From positions 19,654,001-19,718,000 of the forward strand of contig CM075943.1 of the NCBI GenBank assembly GCA_038030265.1: a stretch of 64,000 nt of DNA. Reading direction: 5' to 3'. This document shows positions 36,528 to 47,645 of this stretch, piece by piece. Below the pieces are notes generated by a model, which did no database searches, was not told the origin of the DNA, and was given only the letters and a program-made list of their open reading frames with translations. The stretch comes from Corythucha ciliata (lineage: Eukaryota > Arthropoda > Insecta > Hemiptera > Tingidae). The stretch's first letter is position 1; each line of letters starts with the position of its first letter. The translations under genes were made by a program, and so were the position numbers.

Positions 36528-36762
36528 TGGATAAAAATAGGCTCTTTAAATAGAAAATTTTGTGCTCTTTCCAATGGGCTCATCATTTTTGCCATTGCAA
36601 GAATTATTGCGCGTGCAACTAGCTGTTTCTGAAAAAATCAGAAAATGGCGGATATCTCGAAAACAAAGCGGAATTTCGGAAAAGTGCAAATAGTCATTTC
36701 GATCAGAAATGAGTTGCCCCTTCACTGGTTTTTCTCTGTCCAGTCGCTTTTGGTACACCCTG
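36528..36762 (-). mobile_element. Mariner-like MITE fragment
   Basis: Ends GGTACACCCTG next to TA (36763-36764), the inverse of the CAGGGTGT end of mariner-type elements. Its interior matches the element starting at 38604 in reverse orientation (a shared block around AATTCTTGCAA with a nearby GGAAAGA/CACAAAAT phrase). The left end runs into the hairpin element. Confidence 0.6.
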
Positions 36763-36764
36763 TA

Positions 36765-37250
36765 TACCTACTTGGTTTTCCTTTTTTCTTAAATCCGGAT
36801 TGATAGCTAATTAGCTATAATGTCTTTTTATAATATTTCATTTATATTATATTTTGTTTTATTTTTCTATCCGTAGTATCGTTTATTCCATGCCCGCCCG
36901 ATTTGAGGGGGACACTGTGAACCCTGCGGGTGAGGAGGTACTGATAATTTAGGGGGCGGGGTGTGTTACTATCACCAGTTCAATTATTGAGTACAACGTA
37001 AAAGGGCGGTGATCACTAACATTTTACACAAAAAGCCCTCAGACCTCCTTACTTTTCGAGATCGATACCGAGACTTTCGAGACCGAGACTTACGAGACCG
37101 ACTTACTATGGTCGAGACCGATACCGATACAAACTTTTCAGATCCAACACCGAGACCACTCAAGTCTCGTATCGGTCTCGGTCTCGTGAAACACTAATTG
37201 CTTTGGCCCCATCCGACAATTTTATTCCATCAGTCTAGGAGAATGGAACA
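36765..37250. repeat. Unassigned, with a GAGACCGATACC motif cluster at 37055-37190
   Basis: CGAGACCGATACCGATAC-type repeats on one side and CTCGTATCGGTCTCGGTCTCG on the other create many complementary hexamers. The block then reads GTGAAACACTAA. Subterminal repeats of this kind are common in hAT-type MITEs, but a clear second terminus was not found. Confidence 0.4.
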
Positions 37251-37956
37251 AATCAGGTGACCAGCTGCAGTTTTTGTGACTAAATATTCGATTCTGCCTT
37301 CAATTTGGATTCGATTTGTATACTTCTGGGAATGATCCGTGCCGTGAGGTGACCACTCAAAATAATGACCTCAGTGCTACTTTTGAGACATTGAGTGTGT
37401 CAAGGTCGTCGCCAGGAAGGGACTGGCCAAAAACGGCGGCATCGGAGGTGGAGCCGCTTAAACGGTTGGTCTTAACGGCCCGTTTATTTGATTGTTCGGT
37501 TCCCCGGGTTGAAACCCCCAGAGATATGCGATTCCTTCCAATTTTATTTTTTGGCCATTTTTGCCTAACCCGCCGAGGGCTTGATTGGGTAATTTTCAGG
37601 TCCTTTTTAACAATCCTCAGCCAAAAATAGCCTATCGAGGCCCAAGATGGCCCACGTGCACAGTTCTTTTCTCTGAGCAAGCTTACGGGCAAGGCTACGT
37701 CGGAAATTAAGAAGCCGCGCTCATTTTTCGCTGTTCTTTGGGCTATTACTCGGTTAAACGTTTTAAACAACTCTAATATTCCCAGCTAAAATTGAGAAAA
37801 AGCACTCATTCGTGGCTAAAATTGCGAAAATGAGTCAATTCGTGGTTTCTGATCCAGTTTTCTTGTTTTTTATTTATTTTTTTTGTATGCATTATTGATG
37901 AACCCCCCAAAAAAACGGGAACATGTGTGGTCCTCCACGCAATCCCTGAATCATCA
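37251..37956. repeat. Dispersed repeat copy plus a short type B remnant
   Basis: 37262-37390 is the partner of 35780-35975. At 37775-37860 two or three reverse-complement type B units are seen (GCTAAAATTGAGAAAAAGCAC). Between them no gene is recognised. Confidence 0.5.
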
Positions 37957-38420
37957 ATCACGCAGTCTTCATTCTTCAAACACCAAAATTGTCATAACCC
38001 TAAATCCAAAACAAATCTTCGTCGCACATAATCAATAATCAACCCTCAGCCCAATCGACTAATCTTCAATTATCGACCCTTATCCATCAACGACTACAAC
38101 CATCAATCGTCACTCAATTTTCAATCCTCCTTCAATCATTCGTCTTCGTTCTTTCATACAAAAAATCACACACACAAAAAAAAAGTTACAAAATAGTTCA
38201 AAGTAAAGCACAATGAGTATACTTCGGTCGAAAAATGGTGATTTTAGGACCTTCGACCATTTTAGAACAACAATTTCGATAGGCTGCAGCCCGTTCCATA
38301 TTTGTCGTGGAAAACTACATTACATACAAAAGTTGTAGGAAATTTAATGCTAACAAGTTGCCAAAAATTTACCTCTGAAGAGGTAGCATTTTCAGAGTTA
38401 TTTTCTTCTTGAACACTCTG
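37957..38420 (+). repeat. Duplicated repeat block (left copy)
   Basis: 37957-38106 (CGCAGTCTTCATTCTTCAAAC through CATCAACGACTACAACCATC) recurs nearly intact at 38449-38592. The following part, 38107-38400 (TTTTCAATCCTCCTTCAATC, GATTTTAGGACCTT, TCGTGGAAAACTAC), recurs at about 41955-42200. These are copies of one longer repeat of unknown class. Confidence 0.7.
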
Positions 38421-38448
38421 ACCTACAAATACTAGATGACAAAAAATC

Positions 38449-38598
38449 CCGCAGTCTTCATTCCTGAAACACCGAAATTTTCATAACTTTAAATCCAAAA
38501 TTCTGCATCGCACATAATCAATAATCAACCCTCAGTCCACATCGACTACTCTTCAATTACCGACTCTTATCCATCAACGACTATAACCATCTATATGT
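38449..38598 (+). repeat. Duplicated repeat block (right copy)
   Basis: About 145 bases closely matching 37957-38106. It ends immediately before the mariner-like MITE at 38604, whose TA target lies in this copy. Confidence 0.7.
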
Positions 38599-38603
38599 AA
38601 ATA

Positions 38604-39110
38604 CAGGGTGTCCAATAACGAGATGCTCAGAGAAAAATCTGAGTTTGGGGCCATCATTTGGGACCAAAATGCATATGTGACATTTTTAAAAATTCCTTTT
38701 AGTTTTCTCAGAATCGTCCATTTTACGTTATTTTGGCTTGTTGCTTCTTTTTTTAGAAATGTGCATGTTGCAAGCCTCGTAATTCTTGCAAACCCAAAAC
38801 TAAGGAGCTCGGTGGAAAGATCACAAAATATTCTTACAGAATAGTTCATTGAAATCATGATTAAACTACATTTATTTGGCATGACAGAAGCTCAAACGGA
38901 AACAAACTTCATTTTTCAAAAATTTGGAAAATTCCGGACGTGATTTTCTAAACTTTCTTAAATTGTCGACTATTATTTTTACTGCTCGAAAAACTTTCTA
39001 ATTTAGTGAGCTTTCGAATGATCTATTCACTTTTTGATATTCGTCCATTTTGGTAGGAGAAATTAGGGAAAATGTCTGAAAAACCTCAGGTGACACGAGC
39101 AAAATGGGTT
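38604..39110 (+). mobile_element. Mariner-like MITE, right end unclear
   Basis: Starts CAGGGTGTCCAATAACGAG after a TA (38602-38603). The interior is homologous to 36528-36762. No convincing matching end was found before the Penelope-like element, so the end coordinate is approximate. Confidence 0.5.
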
Positions 39111-39139
39111 ACATGAGACATATTTTTTTCGGGTGTTTT

Positions 39140-40148
39140 TTCACTGAAATTGGTTTTCAACAGGAACAACAAGGACGCACGTGTCATTTGGGACGGAACC
39201 AGAGAAGAGCTCGACGATTTTCTGAAATACCTGAACACTAGAGTCAAGTACCTCAGGTTTACTGTGGAGGCGGAGGTAGACAATAAATTAAATTTCCTGG
39301 ACCTGACCATCTCCCGAACAAACACACGGCATTGGAATTTGGGGTATATCGCAAGCCAACGGCCACCGACTTAATCATCCCGTCCGAGTCAAACCACCAC
39401 CCCAAGCACAAATTATGAGATTTGAAGGCTTATGTTCACCATCTCGTTTCACTACCACTGAGCGATGAAAATTACAAAAAAGAATGTTTAACTGTAAGAG
39501 AGATAGCAGTAAACAATGTTTATAATGCCAATATTGTCAATGGCATGGTAAAAAAGAAGTAACTCGATCGTTTGTTAGACTCGATCTCTCCCGCACTTGC
39601 TAGAGGAAACAACGAGTTTGATGGCGATAAGTGGGTCCCTTTGCCTTATCTGGGTCGGATGTCCTTGGAGGTGGAGAGGGTGCTGAAGAGAGCGGGTTAC
39701 CGACCAGCGTTCAAGGCGAATGGTTATCTAAAGAACATGCTACCAAGCGGGAAGAATCCCAAAGAAGTATGGCGGTGGGATCTACAAGCTCAAATGTGGG
39801 CTCTGCGAGGAAGCGACGTATGTAGGACGCACCACACGAAGTTTTGCTCTCAGGTTCAAAGAGCATACCCGCCGAATAGACTCAAGGTTTAGACAGCACA
39901 CCAGCAGCTGCGTCGGTGATGGGGTCCACACGGCCCAGATTATAATGAAAGTGCGGAAAAAAGGAGTAATGAATGCTCTGGAGGGCTTCGTGATTCACGA
40001 GGAAATCTCCCACAACGAGAACTGCATCAACGGACGAATTGAGGTTCCCGTATCCCCCTTCCTTTCACTCCTCCCAATCCTGCCGCCGAGCGCTCCTCCG
40101 AAAAGAATTTGCTTTAAAAGGAAATTAAGTTACCAGATTTGGTTCTGA
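39140..40148 (+). pseudogene. Penelope-like element fragment: RT C-terminus and GIY-YIG endonuclease
   Basis: First, a frame at 39150-39374 contains DNKLNFLDLTISRTN, then after a frameshift YRKPTATDLIIPSESNHHPK: the conserved end of Penelope-like reverse transcriptase. Second, 39572-39770 reads LPYLGRMSLEVERVLKRAGY, the linker region. Third, after another frameshift near 39760, 39765-40140 encodes GGIYKLKCGLC...ATYVGRTTRSFALRFKEH: a GIY-YIG nuclease with its Arg- and His-bearing helix and a CX2C linker motif. At least two frameshifts and one stop (near 39417) make it a pseudogene. The catalytic RT palm is not in the window. Confidence 0.85.
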
Positions 40149-40219
40149 CTGTGGTAGACGTGCTCTACACGAAAAATTTTTAGAGGTTTTTGACAAGGTA
40201 CGCGTTTTATAGTAATATA

Positions 40220-41723
40220 CAGGGTGGAAGGGGATAAGTGTGACAAAAAAATTTGGGTGAAAGTAGACCTCATTTGCGACCAAAATCACCATATACAACA
40301 TGGTCCGAAAATCAAAACCCTTCGAGATATGATTTTTCTAACGATTTTTAAGGCTTACATCATTTTCTTAAACTAACTGCGAGAAACTCGCATTCAGTTT
40401 GAATTTTTGCAACTTTTAATGATGGATTCGGAAAAAGCACAATATTTTCTGTCAGGATTGGCCATTTTCGATAGACGTTAACTATTTTATGTGCCCTTAA
40501 ATGCGGCTCAAAGTCGTGCAAATCGGGGATTTTAGTTTTTTCAAAAAAAGTCATTCCCCGTTTGTCCACAATAAATCTGAGTGTACGGACAACCCGTGAT
40601 TCAGAAAAACATCTTCAAAGTGTCCTTTACAAAAATAGTCATAAGCGTTTTCTTAGTTGATTGGCTAGTTTTCTTCAGAAATACCATTTTTTAGAAAAAA
40701 TAATGGTTTTTCTCTTCAAAATCGCTTGTTTTGATCTGCAAAATTCGATCAATCCTTGTGATTTTAACATGCTAAAAAGGTATAAAACCACATCCAAAGC
40801 TATCCTTGGAGTGGAATTCAATGAGTGCGCCTACCAAAGTATCAAAAAATGTCGCTCCGGCAGCTGGCTGTCGGGATAAGTGCATTACACTACTACAAGT
40901 TTCGACGTTTTTAGTTATTTAGATATTATTCGGCATTAATAATTAACATTTAACTTTGTTACTTCACATTTGTATAGCCATTTTTGCTGAATAATCGCTA
41001 ATTAAGTGAAATTAACGAAATTCGTGTTTTGTGAAATGTACTCTATCCGACACTCCAGCTGCCGGAGCGACATTTTTTGTTAATTTGGCAGGCGTGCATA
41101 ATCAGTTTGATTCAACGTATAGCTTTCGATAAGGTTTTAGTGCTTTTTATCATGTTAGAATCAGAAAACTTGTTTAAATTTTTCAGGTCAAAACAAGCGA
41201 TTTTGAAGATAAAAATCATTATTTTTTCTGATAAATCGTCATTTCTGACGAAAAATCACCAAACAACTAAGAAAACGCTTATGACTATTTTTGAAAAGGA
41301 CACTTTGAAGAAATTTTTCTGAATCATGGGCTGTCCGTACACTCAGATTTAGTGTGGACAAACGGGGACTGACTTTTTTTGGAAAAAATAAAATCCCCGA
41401 TTTGCACGACTTTGAGCCGCATTTGAGGCCACATAAAATAGTTATAGTCTATCGAAAATGGCTAATCCTGACAGAAAATAGAGTGCTCGTTCCGAATCCA
41501 TCCCCAAAAGTTGCAAAAATTCAAATTGAATGCGAGTTTCTCGCCGTTAGTTAAAAAAAAAAATTGTGTAAGCCTTAAAAATCGTTAGACAAATCATGTC
41601 TCGGAGGGTTTTGATTTTTGGACCATCGGGTCCAAAAATCAATCGGGTATATGGTGATTTCGGTCGCAAATGAGGTCTACTATCACCCAAAAAGTTTTGT
41701 CACACTTATCCCCTTCCACCCTG
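40220..41723. mobile_element. 1.5 kb palindromic mariner-like element with ~650 bp arms
   Basis: Both ends read CAGGGTGGAAGGGGATAAGT in inverted orientation, each bordered by TA (40218-40219 and 41724-41725). The arms (40220 to about 40888, and about 41045 to 41723) are diverged reverse complements. The same ~65-residue frame can even be read outward in both arms (40360-40569 minus and 41354-41554 plus), a by-product of the palindrome. The inner ends carry CTCCGGCAGCTGG, itself nearly palindromic, around a ~155 bp spacer. No transposase domain is recognised, so it is non-autonomous. Confidence 0.85.
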
Positions 41724-41949
41724 TATTTTTTAAATGACCCCTTCATCGATGTTAAGTCCTTAGTTGTTTTGTCACCCCCCCCCCTTCAACTCTTAATCTA
41801 GTCATAATCTTAATGTTGTTTATGGAATTTGCAGCATTCTTTTTTTCCCCGAAGACAGAAAACCGGTTATGAAAAAGACGTGTGGGAAGACAATATCTCT
41901 TCGTGATTATATATCTACAAAAAATCCCACAATATCTACGCCATTAGAT

Positions 41950-42300
41950 AGATAACCATCTATTCACTTAATTTTCAATCCTCCTTCAATTGTTTGCCTT
42001 CGTTCTTTCATACCAAAAAATCAAAAAATAGAAAACAGTCCAAAATGCAATACTTATTCGAAAACAGGCGATTTTAGGACCTTTGACCATTTTGGAACAA
42101 CAATTTCGAAAGGCTGTAGCCCGTTTCATATTCATCGTGGAAAACTACTTTACATACAAAATTTGTTGGAAATTTATTGCTCAACAAGTTTTGTGAGTGA
42201 AGATTTTCCTCAAAAGTAACTCATTTTCGGGATATTTAGAAGAAACTAAAAGAAGTGCTAGAAAATTTCGGTTTTTGGGCTGCCAAAAAATTGTACGAGC
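41950..42300 (+). repeat. Dispersed repeat, copy of 38107-38400
   Basis: Shares CAATTTTCAATCCTCCTTCAA-like, GATTTTAGGACCTT, GAACAACAATTTCGA and CGTGGAAAACTAC-type phrases in the same order with 38110-38350. Confidence 0.65.
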
Positions 42301-42349
42301 TTTTCAGAGTTAGCATTTTTTTTTCAAACACTTCTGACCTAGATACAAG

Positions 42350-43140
42350 ATGGCAAAAAATGCCCGTAGGGAACATGGAAGTGAAAGGGGTTTGTTTTCG
42401 GCAACGTTGTAGTCAATTCACATGGAAATTGTACGAGAAATCCGATCAAAATAGTTAGAACATTTCAGAACCAATTGTTTCGAAGTTAACACCGAAAAAA
42501 TTATTCCGCTACGGGGATAACATGCCTGGGAAATTATTTTCCTTCAAAACAAAAGTCACATTCACGTTTTTCATACCAAGAAACCACTAGATTTCGATTA
42601 CTATGTAATTCTGTGGCAAATAATTTTTGACGTGGTCACACCAAATCCTACTCCTCCCACAATTTCCGCTTAATCTCAGTTTTTTTCGGGTACAAATATT
42701 TGAAATTAAGATACGAAGGGGCTCGCGCGGCCTTTTTTTGCAATTTCCACCGTCATTTTTTGCTACTGGTCCTTTTGCGCTAAAAACTACGATTTTGACC
42801 ACAAAGAAAGTTGCACTTTTTCGGCAATATTGTAGTAAGATCGCAAGGAAATTTCACGAGGAATCCGAAAAAAATATCAATAAAATTCTGGAATCGTTTG
42901 TTCTGAAGTTATATCCAAAAACGACATCTCGGTACGGGGAGAACATGTTCCATAAATAATGTTTTCTCAAAACAAAGGCCAGATTTGTGCTTCTCATACC
43001 AAGAACTAGCCAGGTTTTCATTTTCATGCATTTATCGAAAAAAAAAGGGACAGACCGATGGCATACCAAAAACCACTTTTTTCAACTTTTCTGAGGTTAA
43101 ACATTATGAATGTGATGTCAGCTCGTACTCGATTTTTTTC
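42350..43140 (+). repeat. Repeat family D, two diverged ~420 bp tandem units
   Basis: TTTTCGGCAACGTTGTAGTC...CGCTACGGGGATAACATG...TTTTTCATACCAAGAA at about 42393-42585 recurs with drift at about 42812-43005 (TTTTTCGGCAATATTGTAGT, GGTACGGGGAGAACATG, CTCATACCAAGAA), giving a period near 420. A second locus at 52738-53085 carries one unit, and 33000-33190 carries part of it inverted. No coding capacity recognised. Confidence 0.7.
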
Positions 43141-43364
43141 ACGACACACTCTCTCTCCTTTCACGAAAAAGAGAGGGAGAGAGAGAAAAAAAACATTTAT
43201 TTTCTTTTTCTTTTCATCTCTTCTGGTTCAATTGGTCTTACCCCCCTCCCTCGCCTAAAAACATTTTCAACATTTTGCCGCCCCTCGAAATTGGTCACCC
43301 AGCGCTATAGCCCTGGTAGTCCCCCCCCCCCCAAGATCCGGCCCTGGTATAATTCGAAGAAAAC

Positions 43365-43560
43365 ATTGAGATAAAGCGCTAAATTGTTGCTAAAGTTTAG
43401 GGAAAGCGCTTATTCACAGCATAATTAGAGAAAAAGCCAATTTGCTGCTAAAGTTGATAAAAAACGCTAATTTGCTAGTAATACTTTGAGGTAGCTCTAA
43501 TTCACGGCGCAATTTGCGAAGTCAATTCGTATCTCTACGGGAAATCTGAAATTTGGAACG
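43365..43560 (-). repeat. Type B repeat remnant, reverse orientation
   Basis: Four or five drifted units of the form GATAAAGCGCTAAATTGTTG and CTAAAGTTGATAAAAAACGC. Confidence 0.55.
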
Positions 43561-46500
43561 TATTTTTGATCAGACGAGCCGAAAATTTATCGTCAGAATC
43601 TCTTTCAATGAACACCTGCAGAACTGCCCTTCCAATGAGGTCGAGAGCCCTTTAAGGCATCATATTAACTAATTTCCATGTTTCAACGCTTTCTTGCCGT
43701 CTTAAATTAATTTTTCGTTCGAGACCTCACCCGGGGAATAATGTGCGACGTACAAATTGCTTGCCCTTTCATCCCTTCTCTTCCCCTTCAACCTTATAAA
43801 ATCGCTTTTCGCAATACAGCCCTCTAATATTTATATGCACAAAGAGGGGAAGAGATCACACAGAAGGTATAGGCAGTCGTGTCGTTGGATAATGCTGGGG
43901 AGGGGGTGATGTTTTAGTCTTTGATGATGCGGCGTGGTTTAGTTATACGTGAAAAGTTGGGTGGTGAGGGGGAGTGGAAGAGGGCGATTTAGAAAGGGGT
44001 TGACAGCCATTAAGAGGGGACTCCCAAAAGTCGCAGATGTGGCCTGAGCCCACCATCATTTACCAATTAGCGAAACAACTTCTTCTTCTGCTCTTCTTCC
44101 TTAAGAGTTATGATAGTGCGTGGGAGGGGTGGGGAGTAAAGGGTGAATAAAAAAAAAGCATTTCCCATTCTTTACCACCTCAACCCTTCAGCATCACCGG
44201 AAGTTTTGTTGAATAAAACGAACTTGATTATTATACAACAAGTTTTAAGGGCATCCTGTCAACTTGATTGCAACCAAAAATTCAATTGTAATACAAGCAT
44301 AGAACCTTAGACGCTTTATCCCATTCAATTAATTAATTCGAAGTACAGGTATTAGATTTTCCAACAAAAGCTACACAAATACCTTTTGTGAATCACAACA
44401 CCCGCAATTACGCCCACTGTATGATGTAAAAGAAGGGGGAACTCCCTTCTGTGGTTGATGAGGTAGGGGGGGGGGCACCTACACTGAGCGAAACACACAG
44501 AAGAGAGACAAGAGCTGGGATTATATTATAGGGGAGGCCCGTCAAAATGAAACAAACGAGCGAAAGAGACATTTGAGAGGGTGGAAAAGGCGAGAGTCCT
44601 TTTTCTGAAAAGTTTCGGACGGCTGGGCCCTTAACAAGTGTATCAGTTGGAAAGTGAAACGTTAAAAGAGGAGGGAACGTCAACAATTAGGCTTGTGGGT
44701 GTCCCTTTAGAATGCCATTGGTGGACGCGGGGTGGAGGTAGATCAGGTATCTCTCTCTTTTTTTCGGTTTTGGTCGTGTGCGCAACCATGTACAGGCCGT
44801 ACGCCTCTTGGGTCGCAAACAGTGGTCCTATACTCTTTGTAATCAACCCTCCCCCCCATGTAAACATTACAATACACCTTCAAAGTTTATAGATTTACCC
44901 CTTTTTTCACTTAAATATTTTCTTTTTCATATAACAATTTTATTTAACGCTTGGTGACCTCCCTTACCCATTTTTTTAAAAACCTGCGCCTCGAGAAATT
45001 GAAGCCAGTTAGCATGAATCTCAAATTACCCCTAGAAGAAAACGACATCCCTCTAAAGCCAGGTAAAAGATTTCACAGGAAGTTACGTGATGTCTTGTGA
45101 TTTCGTTCTTTGTAAGATTTCAACTTCCCCCCTTTTAATTTTCTATAAGAAAGAGTGGCCCTCGCTTTTATGGGTTCCGCTTTTTTCGAGGTAATGTTAC
45201 TCTTTAGCACTTCATGTCAATCCGAATAACAACGATATGTACCCGCCGTTTGGTAAATACTTCAGGGCTTCCACAGGGCTCGCGTAAGGCGAGGGAGGAG
45301 GAAGGAATATGGCACTGTTTGTACATAATAGCGGTCGGGATGGGATCCTCCCTTCAAACGAGGGACAAAAAAAAAAAAAAAAAATCAAAGGGAAGATGAG
45401 CCACATGGCCTTTTTAGCTCGTGCCTAAGCTAAGCTTTACCTTTTTTTATGGGCCATAAGACGTAATATCCCCCCTAACCCTCCCGATCTCTTTGAGATA
45501 AGCAAACGACGAAAGTAGTGCGGTAGACTATTATGGCTCACCGTCGAGGGAAGAAAACAGGGGTTTCTCAAATCAAAATAGTTTTACAATTTACAGGATT
45601 CATAACTATAGACGAGCGAAGGTTTTTTGAAAAATTTAATTTATTTTTTGTAACCCCCGCCACCCACATTTCGTGGGTCGCCTCAGTCGTGATGCCGAGG
45701 ATTAATTTCCTTGTCGTGAAAGTGGATGGGTTGACAAGAAGCGATGAACAAAATGAGAGAGTGAATCGGGGCTGCCTGCGGCTTGGCAGGGGGTGCAGAG
45801 TTCACCTCCGAGATATCTTCACTCTCTCTCACTCGATCTCTCTCACTCTGAAGCGTTCGTCATCTCCATGTCTCTGACTCATTCAATTTCCAGCGTGTTA
45901 TTATTCCAATTTCTGGTTTGTGGTGTAATGAGAAGGGGTGGGTGGGAGGGTGTCGGCCAATCTTAGCTTGTTATAACGACGTTACAAAAGCGTCTAAATC
46001 ATAAGGGAAATAGTGTTATAGAAACTTGAAGCAAATAATTTTCAAGAACATCTCGCTTCCTCAACGAATAATTTAACGTGGAGAGGTTGAGGGAGAGCGG
46101 TGGTGGCATGCTTTATAAGAGAAAGCTTGATGGAAATAGTGTGAATATGATGGGAGGGGGATGTTCGGCCCCACGAACAATAAATTTACTGAGTGACACA
46201 TACACTCAAAGCTACATTATGTGTGATCGCAGTCGTCTCCCGTCATCCTGCGTAAATTGATGCCGAGAAATGTGTATAGCTGGTGTCTCTGACCAACCTC
46301 ATATCGATAAATAAGAGCTCGCCTTATTGAAATATTGTGAAATAATAACCCCCATCACCCTTTAATCTTTATGAACTAACTCAAAATACAGTCTCCGTTT
46401 CGTCCCTTGACCTATACTCCATTCTGGGCCCCCAACACCCTTTTGGTTTATTTCCGAGTTGTGACGGCGGCAGCTGTACCGTACGGGGTCAGGAAGCGCT

Positions 46501-46579
46501 GACCGTCCTGGGCTGCGAAGGGGCCCCCTCTCGGGAAATCTTGAAGATAGAAAAATGATGGTTCCTAGGTTTTATGTTC
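43561..46579. other. Non-coding stretch, no gene recognised
   Basis: Short frames only, none recognised. Low-complexity tracts are common: G run near 44467-44475, A run near 45369-45384, and CT repeats near 45820-45850. No transposon ends or RNA genes supported. Confidence 0.4.
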
Positions 46580-47645
46580 ATGGGTGTATCCGCTAAATCG
46601 CGGGTGTAATTGAGAATAAAACTTTCACTCACGGTTAAAATTAAGCAAAAGATTCACAATTGGGAAATGCAGCTAATTCGTGAAATGGGGAAAAAGCGTT
46701 AGGACAGAGGTCCACGAGTTCCATGCTCGGCTGAATTGACGGGCCGATGAGAACCAGAACCGAGTGTGGCTGATACTCTGACATCAAATCGGAGACTCGA
46801 CCGAAACTTTGGTGTATAATTTTGCTTTGCTTGGTTCGCTCATTCATAAAACCAATTACACGAGTTTGGCTCTTTCAAAGACCAATTTTGAGGGGGCCCA
46901 TGCACTGAAACAAAAATTTGCCCTTCATTCATTTTTCAACAGAATTTACAAAACAAATGATGAAACTAAATATTTCACATAAGCGATCAAGGCCGTGGAG
47001 AGAATATTCGGGCCAGGGGACGGAACTCAATGGGGCCCTTTCACAGCTCCCCCTCCCCCACGCCAATTGTTTTAGTATCTCGTTATAGTACCAAATATTT
47101 TACATCAAAAACGCCCAACCACATCAAGTCTCCAAACCACAGTGCATGCTCCAACCAGGGGCGTCACTGAAGAAGATGTCAGATGCACTGTTGCCTATCG
47201 TACGCTTGTATTTTTGACAATAAGGCCCCCAGCGAGAGAACTGGTAGGTAGTTTTTATCAACTCAGAACGGAGTGCTGTGGAAATCATCAATTCAATTTA
47301 CCACGGTCGTTACCCGTCGAGCAGTTGATGCCCTTGGTAAAAAAACAAAAACAAAAACGAACATCTAAATTCAGAAAATGCCGTTGTGGTCTCATGTTCC
47401 GTTCTTTTTCCCCCCTAAAACTGACAATTTTACCCCAGAAAAGTGATAATATGTCGTTGCTGAACTTGAAATTTTGGTTCCCAGAGACTCCCCTGGGTAT
47501 CTACTGTAATTTGACCCATCAAACTGCACCTTTCCATTCCATTGTAGTTGTGGGGCCGAATAGTTCCTGGTCAGGAACTCACAATCCTGTGAACTGTCAA
47601 GTTACAGTCCACATAAGCAAGAAGCCACCTTTGATGTCAGAAAAG
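46580..47645. repeat. Mixed type B and type A remnants, otherwise unassigned
   Basis: 46600-46700 has reverse type B units (TTAAAATTAAGCAAAAGATTC, GGGGAAAAAGCGTTAG). 46855-46920 has one or two type A units. 47105-47160 has CCACATCAAGTCTCCAAACC, related to the minisatellite at 49205-49425. A 200-codon frame at 47142-47744 runs into the hAT-like element and looks spurious. Confidence 0.45.

Noticed and set aside
40360..41554. Similar ~65-residue proteins on opposite strands (MDKRG...)
   Set aside because: They are the same arm of a palindromic transposon read in both directions. Not conserved proteins.
45533..45877. 114-codon open frame
   Set aside because: No recognisable domain, the C-terminal part is encoded by CT microsatellite, and no splice or promoter evidence.
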